Shown one piece after another: positions 1 through 10,768 of a stretch of 64,000 nt of DNA; the stretch's first letter is position 1, and the number at the start of each line of letters is the position of its first letter. Under the pieces are notes generated by a model, which was not told where the DNA came from, made no database searches, and saw nothing but the letters and a program-made list of their open reading frames with translations. The translations under genes and the position numbers were made by a program. Origin of the DNA: Bettongia penicillata ogilbyi (taxonomy: Eukaryota; Chordata; Mammalia; Diprotodontia; Potoroidae). The DNA is taken from contig JAJHZJ010000579.1 in the NCBI GenBank assembly GCA_023548195.1, positions 872,113 through 936,112 on the forward strand, written 5' to 3'.

Positions 1-45
1 ATCTATCTTAATAACTGCATTTCAATATAATCGGTATAGCCAGTT
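1..45 (+). repeat. Fragment of a DNA-transposon-like interspersed repeat
   Basis: The string ataactgcatttcaatata resembles the middle of the repeat seen at 54835-55010 and 3060-3525. The piece is cut by the window start, so class and length cannot be judged. Confidence 0.35.
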
Positions 46-57
46 AGGAGCCATAGT

Positions 58-215
58 ACTTAATCTCTGTCTGCCTCAGTCTCTTCTCTTATAATATAGA
101 GATAATAATAGCACCTCTCTCCCAGTGCCATTGTCAGGTTCAAATGAGATAACATTTATAAAGCATTGTGCAAACTTTAGACTGATATATAAATGCCATT
201 ACTACTATTATTCCT
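58..215 (+). mobile_element. CORE-SINE/MIR-type SINE, 3' part
   Basis: The sequence keeps the family's order: a 'ctgcctcag' block, an 'ataataatagcacct' block, 'caaatgagataacatttataaagc' and 'tatataaatgccattactactatta'. This is the 3' half of a MIR-like CORE-SINE in sense orientation. It is diverged and has no clear target-site duplication. Confidence 0.75.
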
Positions 216-284
216 TTGCAATCATTGCATTTAAAGACATCTGAGAATGGATCCAAAGGCTTCGTCAAGCTTCCAAATAGCAAC

Positions 285-388
285 TACCTCCCGGGGTGTT
301 GTGAGGATCAGATGAATTAATAGTTGTAAAGAGCTTAGTTCAGTGTCTGGCTTATATTAAACCCTAAATAAATGCTACCTACCATCAT
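285..388 (+). mobile_element. MIR/CORE-SINE 3' end
   Basis: 'gttgtgaggatcagatgaattaatagttgtaaagagctta' followed by 'agtgtctggcttatattaaaccctaaataaatgct' is the distal MIR-type end in sense orientation. It runs directly into an ATC trinucleotide tract, a common fate of SINE tails. Confidence 0.7.
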
Positions 389-420
389 CTTCTTCATCAT
401 CATCATCATCATCATCATCA
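388..420 (+). repeat. (ATC)n trinucleotide microsatellite
   Basis: About nine clean tca/atc units follow the SINE tail. The tract probably grew from that tail. Confidence 0.95.
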
Positions 421-992
421 ATTGTTTTACTATAGCTGATTTTGTAGAATTGTTAATTTAGGAACTGTATTCCTAACACTACATAAAGAATACGTGTGTT
501 CTACTGTGGTCAATCTTTGTAGTATTAATAGCTATTTAACAAAAATTTAGACACATATGTATCTTTTTTTTGAAGTCCCTATAAATGATTTTAGGCATCA
601 AGGATGAGTCCATTTTCAATATCTGAAGTCTAAATAAGAGTTAATGAACCAAATTAATGACCCATTTACACTTGACACAGTTCATCCTCACTTATAGGAC
701 ATCATTATTATAAAAATGAGAAATGTGGGTCAGTTATTTTAAAATGCTGGAAAAAAATATTCCACCAAACTCAACTGTCTCTAGCATACTCAGAGAGTTA
801 TTTTAGTTTCATCACATTTCTAGCCATGATCAACCCAATATAAAATTGCGCATCAGTGACTATGTTCTAAATGCAGTAGAATGTCAAATGATCATGTAGT
901 TCTCATATAATATGTTAAAAACTGGAGCTCAGTCACCTTGGAGATGACAAAGCACATTTTTTTCCTCTTGGGAGAGACATAGGGTACTAAAG

Positions 993-1307
993 GTGTGTTT
1001 GTCCTTCATTGCCAAAGAGGACCATGTCATCAGAGAAATAATGATATGACTTGTACTTGACTTAGTTTTGAGTGAGGGAGGGCTGTGCAGGTCACCAGTC
1101 TCACTTCTCTTCCAGAGTCATCTGAATCCAGTGACTAGATATTCATCAGGATGACTGGAGATGACTCAAGATGAGGCAATTGGGGTTAAGTGACTTGCCC
1201 AAGGTCACACAGCTAGTGAGTGTCAAGTGTCTGAGGTGAGATTTGAACTCAGTTCCTCCTGACTCCTGCACTGATACTCTATCCACTGCATCACCTAGCT
1301 ACCCCTA
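993..1307 (-). mobile_element. tRNA-headed marsupial SINE with RTE-like tail, full length
   Basis: Read on the minus strand, it begins with a tRNA-related head (ggggtagctaggtgatgcag, then gtggatagag and a gttcaaatct B-box-like block). A 'gccagtcatcctgatgaatat'-like body follows, then a tail ending near ttcgt/caacgaaggac-type sequence. A perfect 9-bp direct repeat, gtactaaag, lies on both sides (984-992 and 1308-1316) and marks a target-site duplication, so the copy looks complete. The tail matches the repeats at 7430-7982 and 19800-20115. Such SINEs are non-coding and depend on a partner LINE for movement; the RTE partnership here is inference from tail type. Confidence 0.85.
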
Positions 1308-1349
1308 GTACTAAAGAGAAAGCTTACTGTATATGCTATTGATGTAGCT

Positions 1350-1450
1350 TTATGGTTTTTTTTTTGATTTTTTTGATCAAAATTTTTTTTTGATTTTTTT
1401 GATGGTTGATTTTTTGATTTTTTTGATTTTTTACTTTTACAAAAAAGTAA
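1350..1450 (+). repeat. T-rich low-complexity tract with GA interruptions
   Basis: Repeated 'tttttttga' units (about 8-12 bases each) fill this stretch. It may be an expanded retroelement tail. Confidence 0.85.
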
Positions 1451-2550
1451 AGTTTTGCTTTACTGTTTCTCTTAGTTACAAGGAAGAATTTAAGGTGGAG
1501 AGAGGTATACTATAGGTATAACTGTATTATGAAAAAGAAAAAAATGGAAGCAATGGAACATAAGCCTATGCATGTACTTTGTAAAGATTTATCAGACTTA
1601 TATCATTATGTTGAATAACAAATTCATAGGAAGATTCTGGATAAATCACAAATTAGAAGGAGAAATAAATAGCTTTCAGTAGCTATTAATAAATTGTCAA
1701 TATTCTCAATAAATTGTTACTAATATTGTTAATAAGTTATTAATATTAACAAATGCACTGACTTTTCAATAAGGGTTAACCACATGATAATGCCTATGAA
1801 AATTCATTGAATTTCTTAAAGTACTATATAAATGTAAGGTATTATTTTGAAGAATGTATCATTTTTTCGTATGCCTTTCAAAAAAAGATATTCCCAGGAC
1901 TAAACATTTGTTGAAATAGTAACAACTAGCATACAAATGCATATACAGGCATTATCTGCAAACTGTTACTCCAAATTTTGTCATTTAATAGTACATTATA
2001 AATAAAGCCTTCTGCCTTCTATAACACTTCAGTTGATCACCCATTTATAAATCATCCCTCTGGAAATAACTGTTCCCTATACTACTATTTTACCTTAAAT
2101 CTATGTCTTTGTGAAACCAAATGACTTCCTTCTTTAGGTCATGAACTTCTTATAGCCACAGGTATTTTATCTGAGTTGAAATTTCCAATAGGTTTTCAAT
2201 CAGAAGACAGAAGGTGAAGAATGGGGTCCAAATAATCTTTATTTATAGTGCAATAACTAATAATGCAAAATCAAATTTGTTTACAAAAGGCACTAAATAT
2301 AAAAACTCATTCTGAGTTTACTATGCTATTTATTCAGTAAAATGTTTATCATTTTAAGAGGGCATCTGAACCATTTGGAAATAATTAGTTCCATTCTTTC
2401 AGTAATATTAGAATTGAGGCCCTGAGAAAGTCACTTACCTCTTAGTGCCCTTGGCAGTTCTTTAAGACTATAAAATTGTAGAAAGAGAGCCCACTTGCAT
2501 TAGGAGAGGAAGTTTCTTCAAATATGAGTTCCTTATTAAAGAAGTCTTAA
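1450..2550. other. Unassigned AT-rich stretch
   Basis: Read on both strands, no long open frame, recognisable repeat or RNA gene was seen. The stretch at 1690-1760 is a short run of taat/attaataa motifs, low complexity only. Confidence 0.5.
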
Positions 2551-2554
2551 ACTG

Positions 2555-2710
2555 TTTGGTCTCAGGACTCCTTTATACTCTAAAATTATCAGGGACCCCA
2601 AAGAGCTTGTTTCTATATGTATTAGATCAGATTTAGATATATTATGAACATAGTTTTGACCTCTCAGTCCCTCTGAAAGGAATACTCAGACCACAGCTTA
2701 GAAATTACTG
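2555..2710 (+). mobile_element. Probable non-autonomous DNA transposon (hAT-like)
   Basis: It has the arrangement 'ggtctcaggactcctttat...aaaattatcagggaccccaaagagctt...ctcagaccacagcttagaaattactgcc'. That recalls ancient mammalian MER-type hAT repeats with the 'gggaccccaaagagctt' block. No terminal inverted repeats could be confirmed by eye. Confidence 0.45.
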
Positions 2711-3059
2711 CCTTATACCAGTGAAATCACAAGTCAAGACCCTATCTCTCTTTCTGGAATACTGCCAACCAAATTTTGAATATTTTTAAATTACGAATTT
2801 ATAGAGACATTATATGCTATATGTAGGCAAGGGACCATAGTTTATCTAAAGTTTGTATATCATAGATGCTTAATAAATAAATATTAATTGGATGGAATGG
2901 TTTGGGTGTGTGGGTAACATTCTTAAAAGCAGGCTGAGGGTTTAACACAGTACTTAATGAAATAATTTTCCTTCCATACAACTAAAATCTGCTTTTGCAG
3001 TTTCTCCCCATTGATCCTAATTCTGTTCCACTAAGGCAGAAAAAATCTCTCTTACATAA

Positions 3060-3235
3060 TAGCCTTTTAAATCAGAGTTTCCCCAATTTTGTGTGTGTCA
3101 TGACCCCCTGTGGCAGTTTGGTAAACTTATGAACCCCTTCTCAGAACAATGTTTTTAAATTTGTAAAGTGAATAGGATTAGAAAGGATGCCAATTATATT
3201 GAAATATAATTATTAAAATATTTTATTTATTTTTC
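3060..3235 (+). mobile_element. DNA-transposon-like repeat, left half (interrupted)
   Basis: 'catgaccccctgtggcagttt', 'gaaccccttctcagaacaatg' and 'ccaattatattgaaatataattattaaaatatttt' belong to one dispersed family. The family's end (agggactccaggataagaacctc) resumes at about 3478-3525, after an inserted L1 tail. Related copies lie at 30850-30998 and 54835-55010. Confidence 0.55.
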
Positions 3236-3477
3236 TTGGAAAGACTTACATGAACTGATTCATAGTGAACTGAACTGGAGGCACATTGTACACATTAACA
3301 GCAATATTGTTTGATGAAGAATTGTAAAGTTATTCTCTTGTAGAGCAACACAATGATCTATGACAATACCAAAGGAATAATGATGAAGCATACTATCCAC
3401 CAGGGAGGGAAAGAGGGAAAGATAGAATTTGGACCTCAAAACTTTAAATAAAAATGTTAAAAATTGAAAAAAATGTA
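3236..3477 (+). mobile_element. L1 3' end, 5'-truncated
   Basis: 'aaagacttacatgaactgattcatagtgaa' leads to 'gaggcacattgtacacatta', a gggagggaaagagggaaaga purine tract and an A-rich end. This is the 3' UTR signature shared with 6219-6597 and 18992-19743. It interrupts the flanking DNA-type repeat, so it is the younger insertion. Confidence 0.75.
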
Positions 3478-3525
3478 TACTAAAGTTTAGGGACTCCAGG
3501 ATAAGAACCTCAGCTCCTTTGATTT
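3478..3525 (+). mobile_element. DNA-transposon-like repeat, right end
   Basis: 'aaagtttagggactccaggataagaacctcagctc' is the terminal block of the repeat that starts at 3060. It has been separated from the rest by the L1 tail. Confidence 0.5.
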
Positions 3526-3539
3526 AAATACTTAAAGAA

Positions 3540-4245
3540 AGCTATCCTGTCTCCTTTAATTCTCCCCAGTTAAATATACCTTAATTTCTTCAGCCAACCC
3601 TTATGTGTCATGGCCCCTACTCTATTCACCAGGCTCAATACCCTCTAGTTTCTCAATGTCATTTTTAAAATGTGATGTCTAGAAATGAACATAAAACTCC
3701 CTATTTGATCTTACTAGGGCAAAATATAGAGCAGAACTATCACAAATTTTCTGGACACTGAGTCTCTCAATGCATTCTAGGATAGCACTAATTACTTAGT
3801 TTGCTTTTGTTTGCCATATTGCACTGTTGACGCATATTTCTCTTATAGTTCATTCAGTTGCTAAGATTTTTTACCCCATCAGAACTGTTATCTAGCTATA
3901 TCTGCCTAAGCTACACTTATGAAAAAAAATTTAAGCCAAGTAAAGGACTTCACATTTAACTCTATTAAATTTCATCTCGATAGGTTTGGCCCCTCATTCT
4001 AGTCTCACAAATATTTTTCCTTCCATACTTCATCATTACATGCATGCATTCATGCATTTTTATAAGTATAATCTAGGTATTTGTCACAGCAACAAGGATA
4101 GACCCCTGGGCCACTTCTCTACTGCCCCTTCCTCCAAATTGATATCAACCTATTAGGAATTCTTCTTTGAATTTGATTACTTAACCAGTTCCTAAATCCA
4201 CCTAACTATAGTACTATCTAGATTCATATACTTATGAATGAAAAA
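3540..4245 (+). mobile_element. CR1/L3 LINE 3' region, long ancient copy
   Basis: Blocks in the order known for CR1/L3 3' ends are visible: 'ttcttcagccaaccc', 'aaatgtgatgtctagaaatgaacataa', 'agggcaaaatatagagcagaactatcac', 'tgttgacgcatatt', 'acttcacatttaactctattaaatttcatct', 'acccctgggcca' and 'ttaaccagttcctaaatccacctaactatagtactatctag'. The copy is collinear over about 700 bases. It is non-coding here. CR1/L3 stopped moving long before the marsupial radiation, so this is one of the oldest pieces in the window. Confidence 0.8.
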
Positions 4246-4249
4246 TTCT

Positions 4250-4805
4250 GCATTTCAAGACTAGTAACACAGTAAATAATTTTCACTGTGTTGTTTTACA
4301 TGTTGAGCTCTCCAAGTTGGCTGAAAGCTTATGACTTATTAGACCACAGCAACTCCCAATAACCTACTAAGTCTCTGGGGTATTGTAAGCTTTTCCAGTG
4401 GAGGGAGTACCAACACTAAGAAAATTACTGTTCCTTTAGGTATTATATTTTCAAATATTCTATCTGGCAAATATAGAAATTTTTCTTCTAAAATTTTCTT
4501 TAGAATAAATTGAATTCAACCTGACATCCAATGCAGGAATCCCTGCTGTCACATCCTTAGCTCAGGGTTGCTTGTCTCTTGATGAGTGTTTGATATGTGT
4601 ATATTGTGCAATTTGAATTTGAGGAAGCAGTAAGTAACTGTATGGTTTGGGAAGGAAATAATAACACTGTGGTTTAAAACACTATGGTATTTTCAGGAAG
4701 ATATGGTTTCCTCAGATATTGGGTCTACTCAACAACCACATAACAATATGAAAATGCAAATAAAAGAAGGGAAGGGTGTCAAAAAGATGAGTTTCAATTT
4801 TACCT

Positions 4806-4836
<31 letters not shown>

Positions 4837-5555
4837 GTATATACACACATACATACATGTACACACACATATATAAGGCAGGCTTTGATTTTTTTAGTTG
4901 AACTGGAGCATTGATTGGATAAATTGAGCAAGTGGGTCATTTTTAAGTTATCTTTAAAATGTAAACCTTAAAATTTATAGGTTGAATATCCTTAAATACC
5001 CAAAGTCTTCCTAGAATGTGAAAATCTGGTCCAGATAGTACTCTCAAGCTATTTCCTTATAGTCTTTAGGAGAAACAAAACTATTACACATGAAGAAAAG
5101 CTATCACTGTCTTCCCTCTTTAACATATCCCTTTCTAATTTTTCTGCTTTTAGACTTTCCTTAATTGCTGTAAATTTAACATCATTTAAGTCTATCATAA
5201 AATGACAACTGAAGATTCCATTTTGAAGTTACTAGAGATTGTTAAATGGACATTTCTGATAGCCACTAGGAGTAAAAAAAATAAAAATGTCTTGAAAAGT
5301 TTGATTATGAGTATTAAATTGACATGACAATTTGTATAAAATGTGAAGTACTTTGCTGTAATTTTTGTGTTTGTATTGGGACAACATAATATTCTTGGTG
5401 CAACTTCAGTTCAATATTCTGACAACAGTTTTTAAAGACTCATGTTTTCTCCTCTTTTTCTTTCCTTTAAAAAAAAGCATGTTCATTTATTCATTTATCT
5501 ATTCATTCTCTCTCACAAAGAGCTTCTGCAGATGTTTCACTTTATCTGTTGTACA
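4250..5555. other. Mostly unassigned stretch with one microsatellite
   Basis: Apart from the CA/TA tract at 4806-4876 no repeat family or gene was recognised. The short open frames near 5365-5639 run through T-rich sequence and into a SINE and show no protein features. Confidence 0.5.
4806..4876 (+). repeat. (CA)n-(TA)n compound microsatellite
   Basis: A CA run passes into TA, then mixed tgta/cata units, ending near ataaggcagg. Alternating purine-pyrimidine throughout. Confidence 0.95.
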
Positions 5556-5559
5556 TTTG

Positions 5560-5745
5560 GAAGAGTACTGAATTTGCAGTCAAAGGACCTATGTTTGAAA
5601 CCTGACTTTGATAATTACTATCTCAAAGACCCTGGGTAAGTCATTTAACTTCTCTGTGCTTCAGTTTCCTAATCTATAAAATGAGGATTTGGACATATCC
5701 AAGGTTGCTTCCAGCTCCATATCATTCTATGATCCTGTGAATTTG
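5560..5745 (+). mobile_element. MIR/CORE-SINE, near full length
   Basis: It contains 'cagtcaaaggacctatgtttgaaacctgac' (tRNA-related head), 'accctgggtaagtcatttaacttctctgtgcttcagtttcc' (CORE) and a 3' end in 'attctatgatcctg'. Sense orientation; diverged. Confidence 0.8.
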
Positions 5746-6218
5746 TTTGTGAAATAGGCAGGTAAGTAATTTTTATTTCTTTTTTGCAAATAAGATATTT
5801 GAAAACCAGAATCACTTGTCAAACTCAATATTCATACAGGAAGTAAGAATTTTATTTCCCCTCTAATTATCAACTGACTTCAATTCAGAACCATAATTAG
5901 GAATTTTTTTTCTCCTAGAATTGGGGACTATGATGTAGTACAGAGGCTAGTCTGATGGTGGTGGAAGGAAGTGCAAGAGAATAAACTAACCTTGGATACA
6001 GATGGGCCAGCATGTGTGTGTGTGCGCGCGTGCAAAGGGATATTGGAGGCTGGAGACAGTGGCCCAGAGAAAGAGATACCTTAGAGTGGGAGCCTCCAGA
6101 AGTGGGGAGGAAGTGGCCTTATGCCATTTAGTTCGGACTGGGGTGGACAGTTGGCTCTTAACTACCGAGGGAAGAACTATGTTTCATTGATATGTTTACT
6201 CTGAAAAGTTCTGGTCAC

Positions 6219-6597
6219 AAGGAGAACATTCTATATAGTAACAGTGATAATGATGATGAATTGTGAATGACTTAGCTATTCTCAGTAATACAGTGATTCA
6301 AGACAATTCTGAAGGTCTTATGATGAAAAATGCTATCAATCCCCAGAGAAAGACTGATGGAGTCTGAATACAGATTAAAGCATACTTTTGTGTTTTTTTT
6401 GTCATAACATGACTAACATGAAAACATATTTTGCATGACTGTATATGTATAACAAATATCAAACTGCTTGCCTTTTCAATGAGGGGAAGAAAGGTGGGAG
6501 GGAGAGAATTTTAAAGACAAAAAATTGTTTAAATGAATGTCAAAAATTGTTTTTACATGTAATTGGGGAAAATATTAAATTTAAGAAATTAAAAAAA
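6219..6597 (+). mobile_element. L1 3' end, 5'-truncated, TSD-flanked
   Basis: The body holds 'acttagctattctcagtaatacagtgattcaagacaattc', 'ccccagagaaagactgatggagtctgaatacag', 'acatgactaac', a purine-rich tract and an A-rich end. The 9-bp repeat tctggtcac occurs at 6210-6218 and again at 6598-6606, so the insertion boundaries are clear. It carries only 3' UTR, about 380 bases. Confidence 0.85.
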
Positions 6598-6604
6598 TCT
6601 GGTC

Positions 6605-7430
6605 ACCCTGTCTTAGTTATAGCTCATCATTTCCCACTTGGCTGCTCTCCTGGACTTCATCATTGTCGCTAGTAACTCATTATTCTGCAAGATGAAAACA
6701 ATTTTGATTTTCATACCTCCTCACTACCCCTATCCCCGGTGCCCCTCCCTTCCTCTGAATGCAGAGGGTGGAGGATGGATATTTGACAACTACACCCAGA
6801 TCTTCCATTTAAGGGAGAGTGGGAAGGTAGCAATATCAATAAGCATTTTCAATCCTATCTAGAAGACTATTTTGCCCCAGAATTAAACCCTACTTCCTAG
6901 TGTAAGATGTAGTTTTAGTATCAAAACTCTGCAGACTTCTTTCTGATTAAATCACTGCAATTAATATTTTAGTAGATAGCCAAAATGTTTGTTTTCCATT
7001 GACAAAAATAGCAGGTGCAATTTCATTAGTGCTTAATTTCATTGTAACTGCAACTAAAGTAACTTAGGTTTCAAATTAAATCAAAGTAAGTGTTTACAGA
7101 ATACTTACTGCATGAAAGATGCACCAATTCAACAAATTTCTATGAAATATCTACTGTGTGGGGAACTCAGTGGGATTCTTGAGAGGTATAAACTTTAGTT
7201 ATACTTCTTAAGTGATTTTCAGCTCAGTATCAAAGCCAGGTCACAAATAACTATATCCTAGGCTCAGGGTCTAAGCACCCAAACTGTAGAACCTCACAAA
7301 TATCTTACAGGGCATATGGACACCTATCTACTCTCTAGGATGGCTCAATCTCTCTAACCTGCCTTCTCACTAACAAATTTAGGTTCCAAGGGAAGAACCA
7401 TTACCATTTATTTATCATTAGTTTTCTTTT
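6605..7430. other. Unassigned stretch
   Basis: The region after the L1 tail and before the split repeat at 7430 shows no recognisable gene or repeat. Short overlapping open frames at 6445-6862 run across the L1 boundary and are not credible genes. Confidence 0.5.
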
Positions 7431-7982
7431 TTTTTTCAAAAAGATGGGACAATTTATTTGTTTTTTGTCTTGCATTGTTTTCATTTTGATTTCTTGAAAT
7501 ATAGTTCTGAAAAGACAGGCTTTTAAAGGCCCATGGTGTTTTAAATGGAGCTACCAAATCACTCTGGCTTTTCAGTGAATGGCCAATAATTGCCTCAACC
7601 CAAGCCTCTTTTGCTCTTTGTGTAGATTTTTGTGGCTTAGAAAGAGAACAAACAGCAATTGTTTTCTGTTCTGTGCAGAAATTCTGAGGGTCTTCACCTC
7701 CTAGGTTGATATCTTTGTGATGGTAAATAGGACCATCTTTTGTCTTAACTCTTACCCAACCTTTCATCATTGAATGGGCATGGCCTCAGACAAGTTGAGA
7801 CCTGGGAAAGACCTTAATGTAGAAAGGTCAAGTTTACTCACTGCATCCTGGGTCATTTTGCCAGTCATTTTGACCTCTGTCTTGCCAGTGGACTTCTACA
7901 ACTCTGCAGAAGAGAGTGAGGCTAATGACTTTTCACAGATCTATCCCACTCATATATAATTCTCATACAAGTTAAGATTATC
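7430..7982 (+). mobile_element. RTE-tail type repeat, left part (split by L1)
   Basis: 'ttttcagtgaatggccaataattgcctcaaccca', 'gcatcctgggtcatt', 'ccagtggacttctacaactctgcagaagagagtgaggct' and 'ttttcacagatctatccca' match, in order, the copy at 19800-20115. Its end resumes at 9395 (gatgtcgttgattttcttcaagaatgaagacc). An L1 head fragment lies between the two parts. The minus strand of 7408-7770 is open for 120 codons, but it is antisense to this repeat and has no family I recognise. Confidence 0.7.
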
Positions 7983-8750
7983 TGGCTGCCTGCAGTATTT
8001 TCTCCTTCACTTGATAGTTCTGGAATTTGGCAACAACATTCCTGGTGTTTTCAGTTTGGGATCCCTTTCAGGAGGTGAAGGGTTGATTCTTTTGATAACT
8101 ATTTTGCCCTCTGGAAATCTAGGACCTATGGGAAATTTTCCTTGATGATTTCCAGGATCTTTTTTTCATAATGGCTTTTTGGTAGACCAATAATTCTTAG
8201 ATTTTCTCTTCTGGATCTATTTTCCTGATCAGTTGTTTTTCCAATTAGATATTTTACATTTTCTTCTACTTTTTCATTCTTTAGATTCTGTCTGACTGAT
8301 TCTTGATGTTTCATAGAGTCATTACCTTCTACTTGCCCTGTTTTAATTTTTAATAGATTGTTTTCTTCAGTTAACTTTTACATCTTTTTTTTCCATTTCC
8401 CCAATTGTTCCTTTTAAGGAGTTGTTTTCTTCAGTTAGATTTTGTCCTTCATTTTCCATTTGTCCAGTTTTTCTTTTTAAGGAGCTATTCTCTTCAGTGA
8501 ATTCTTTTTTCGTATTTTTAAAATCACTGGCCAGTTTTTCTTCTGCTTCTCTAATTTGGCTTTTAAAATCCTCCTTGAGCTCTTCCAAGAATGTTCTTTG
8601 ATCTTGGGACCAGTTCATATTCCCTTCTGAAGTTTCAGATGGGAATAGTTTCAATGCTGATCTCTTTGGTATTCATATTTTGGTCCTTGTTGCCATAGAA
8701 AGGTTCCATGGTCTTTTCTTTTCTGATTTTCTTCTTGCTCGTGATAATCA
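7983..8750 (-). pseudogene. L1 ORF1 remnant, C-terminal part missing
   Basis: ORF1 protein is the RNA-binding, trimeric coiled-coil chaperone of L1 ribonucleoprotein. On the minus strand, the 8367-8654 frame encodes a coiled coil rich in E, K and N with repeated TEEN-SLK units. The 8126-8314 frame holds the ENVKYLIGKTT and RSRRENLRIIGLP motifs, the start of the ORF1 RRM-like domain. The two are out of continuous frame, separated by stops near 8315-8366. The C-terminal domain seen in copy A is absent because the element ends at 7983. It cannot make a functional protein. The original start was not preserved as a clear ATG; it aligns near 8750. Confidence 0.85.
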
Positions 8751-9394
8751 CCCTTTGCCTGGTTTTTAAAGTGGATCTCTGCTTCTGGGGCACAGGGGCC
8801 TCTGTCCCATGGTTCTTGTGCTTAGAAGTTGATACTTTGTGTATTGTGGCCTCTGGTTCTTTCAGCTAGAAGCTATAATGCTTCAGCTTACCTGGTGCTG
8901 AGCTGGCTAGTGTGCCAAAGGAGAGGTCAGGTGAAGTCTTTCTGAATTTCCCCAGAGTTACTCTGGAGCTAGTTGCGTTAAGTGTGAGGGAGGGGTGGTC
9001 TGGCCATAGGAGGTCTCTTCTGCTTAGCTAGAGCATAGGCAAGCTCAGTGATTGATGTACCTCATCTATGCTAATGTCTTCCCAATTACCCAGGTGGTGC
9101 TGAGGCAGGCCTGGGGTCCTGGTATTGGTGATTGTGGGCTCCTGGGGCTCAGGATCTCTTCCTGCTTTGTTGAGGTGGGGCTGATCTGGCCCTTGGTCCC
9201 TTTCAGCTACAGCAAGAACAACCCCTCTTTGCAATTTTCCTAGTCTCATGGGCTAAGAAACTGTTTACTCCTTCAGCTGATTCCACTGTTCCAGGATTTT
9301 TCCTGGGGAAATATTCTCTGAATTTTTCAAGATCAACAAGGGGAGGGAAATAGCATTTACTGATCACTCCGCCATCTTGGCTCCCAGAAATTCA
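7983..9394 (-). mobile_element. L1-type element with intact 5' end, 3'-truncated inside ORF1
   Basis: Read on the minus strand, the element starts at the L1 5' end (gggagccaagatggcggag, 9366-9384 reversed). It runs through a 5' UTR of about 600 bases, enters ORF1 near 8750 and stops abruptly inside ORF1 at 7983. There is no ORF2, 3' UTR or poly(A). A 15-bp direct repeat with two mismatches (caagttaagattatc at 7968-7982, caaactaagattatc at 9395-9409) flanks it, within the older split repeat. Most L1 copies lose the 5' end; here the 3' end is missing, which is unusual. Confidence 0.8.
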
Positions 9395-9475
9395 CAAACT
9401 AAGATTATCACCCTCATGATGTCGTTGATTTTCTTCAAGAATGAAGACCAAACAACAACAATAGCACCAACAACT
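9395..9475 (+). mobile_element. RTE-tail type repeat, right end
   Basis: 'ctcatgatgtcgttgattttcttcaagaatgaagaccaaacaacaacaa' is the terminal block of the repeat beginning at 7430 and ends in a caa-rich tail. The first 15 bases are the second copy of the L1 target-site duplication. Confidence 0.7.
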
Positions 9476-10400
9476 ACGATGTGGTTACACTCAAATTACC
9501 TCAGCATCCTAGGGGAAACTCTACTTACCTTCAGCTTCCTGAACCCCTGCTAATGTGCTTCCAATTATATAAAACCAAGATTTTGAAATAATAACAAATT
9601 TCTTCCTTATACATAATCATTAACAAAAAGGCAAAAAAGTAATAATATTACAGGTATTTATAAAATAGAGAAGACATATGAATAATAAATATATCACAAT
9701 CTGCAAATAAACCTATATCAGACTTTTCTACCAATGTACTCAGTACCTGCCAAGGAGGCACATGAGTAAAAAGAATGTATGTGCTCAGGGTAACTTAGAA
9801 CTTTGGAACTCTGAAGTTCATTGTCTTTCAGTCTCAGCAACTGTCCAAGAAAAATTTCCTTGATGAACTTATTTCTTTGTTTAACAGTTACTGTTAAAGT
9901 CAAACTGATTTAACCAACATTGTGTTTCATTCAAACCTCACTGAGGAGATCTCAGTCAGACTAGTTGATGTACTGGGTGACTTCTCTGATCTCTATTCAG
10001 GTGAACTTATCCCTCAACAAACCATCATAGAAATCACTTCTATCTTTGAGTTTGGCTGATGAAGGGCCAAAGTCTATATTGAAATCTTTCATATGTTTTT
10101 GAATTCAGACAACAGGTCCTCTCTAAAAATAATTCCACCTTAGCTTAGAGTTAGTAATCATTTTTATATGTAATCAGATAAATCATATTTGTTTCATAAT
10201 CACTGAACAATTTTAGTATACATATTGCTCCAACACAGTACAGTTTTCACATTCAAAATGAAAAAAGAATTATTTCAAAACTCTGAGTCAAAGTAACTTT
10301 CTATTAGAATTCTAAACAAAGCAGATTTAACTTGGCAACAAACTTCTCTATATGAAATATCAGTGCCTGAGGGAGATGGTACTTGAAAGCTATAATGCCT
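9476..10400. other. Unassigned stretch
   Basis: No repeat family, RNA gene or convincing reading frame was identified. A 61-codon minus-strand frame at 9718-9903 has no recognisable features. Confidence 0.5.
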
Positions 10401-10768
10401 GGTGATTACATAAGAGAGGTATAAATAAAATGCTATATTAAGACCAAGGGGTGAAAGTTCAATAAAGCCTGGAGAGGTGAAATTGGGGAAGGAGATGATA
10501 TTTCAGTTTATCTTTAAAGGGTAGGTAGGAAAGTGAGAGGCAATGTTCAAGGCATCAGGAAAACCTTGAATGTAAATGTAAGTTGAAAAAGTACAGGAAA
10601 TATTCAGGGTAAAGCAATTTGCTTCAACGGGAGCATGAAGTATGGGAAAGGAAGTAGAATGAGATGAACGTAGAAAGAAAATATAGAATTGGATTGTGGA
10701 GAGTCCTGATTGCTAGGCTAAGAAGTTTGACCTTTACTTGGTAGACAATGGAATTATTAAAAGGATTT
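10400..10768 (-). mobile_element. L2 LINE 3' region, left part (split by half-L1 copy A)
   Basis: Antisense L2 blocks are visible: 'gattgctaggctaagaagtttgacctttacttggtagacaatgg', continuing at 13606 as 'aaaaggttttaaacagagcagggatataagcag'. The two halves read as one L2 copy once copy A is removed. Confidence 0.65.
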
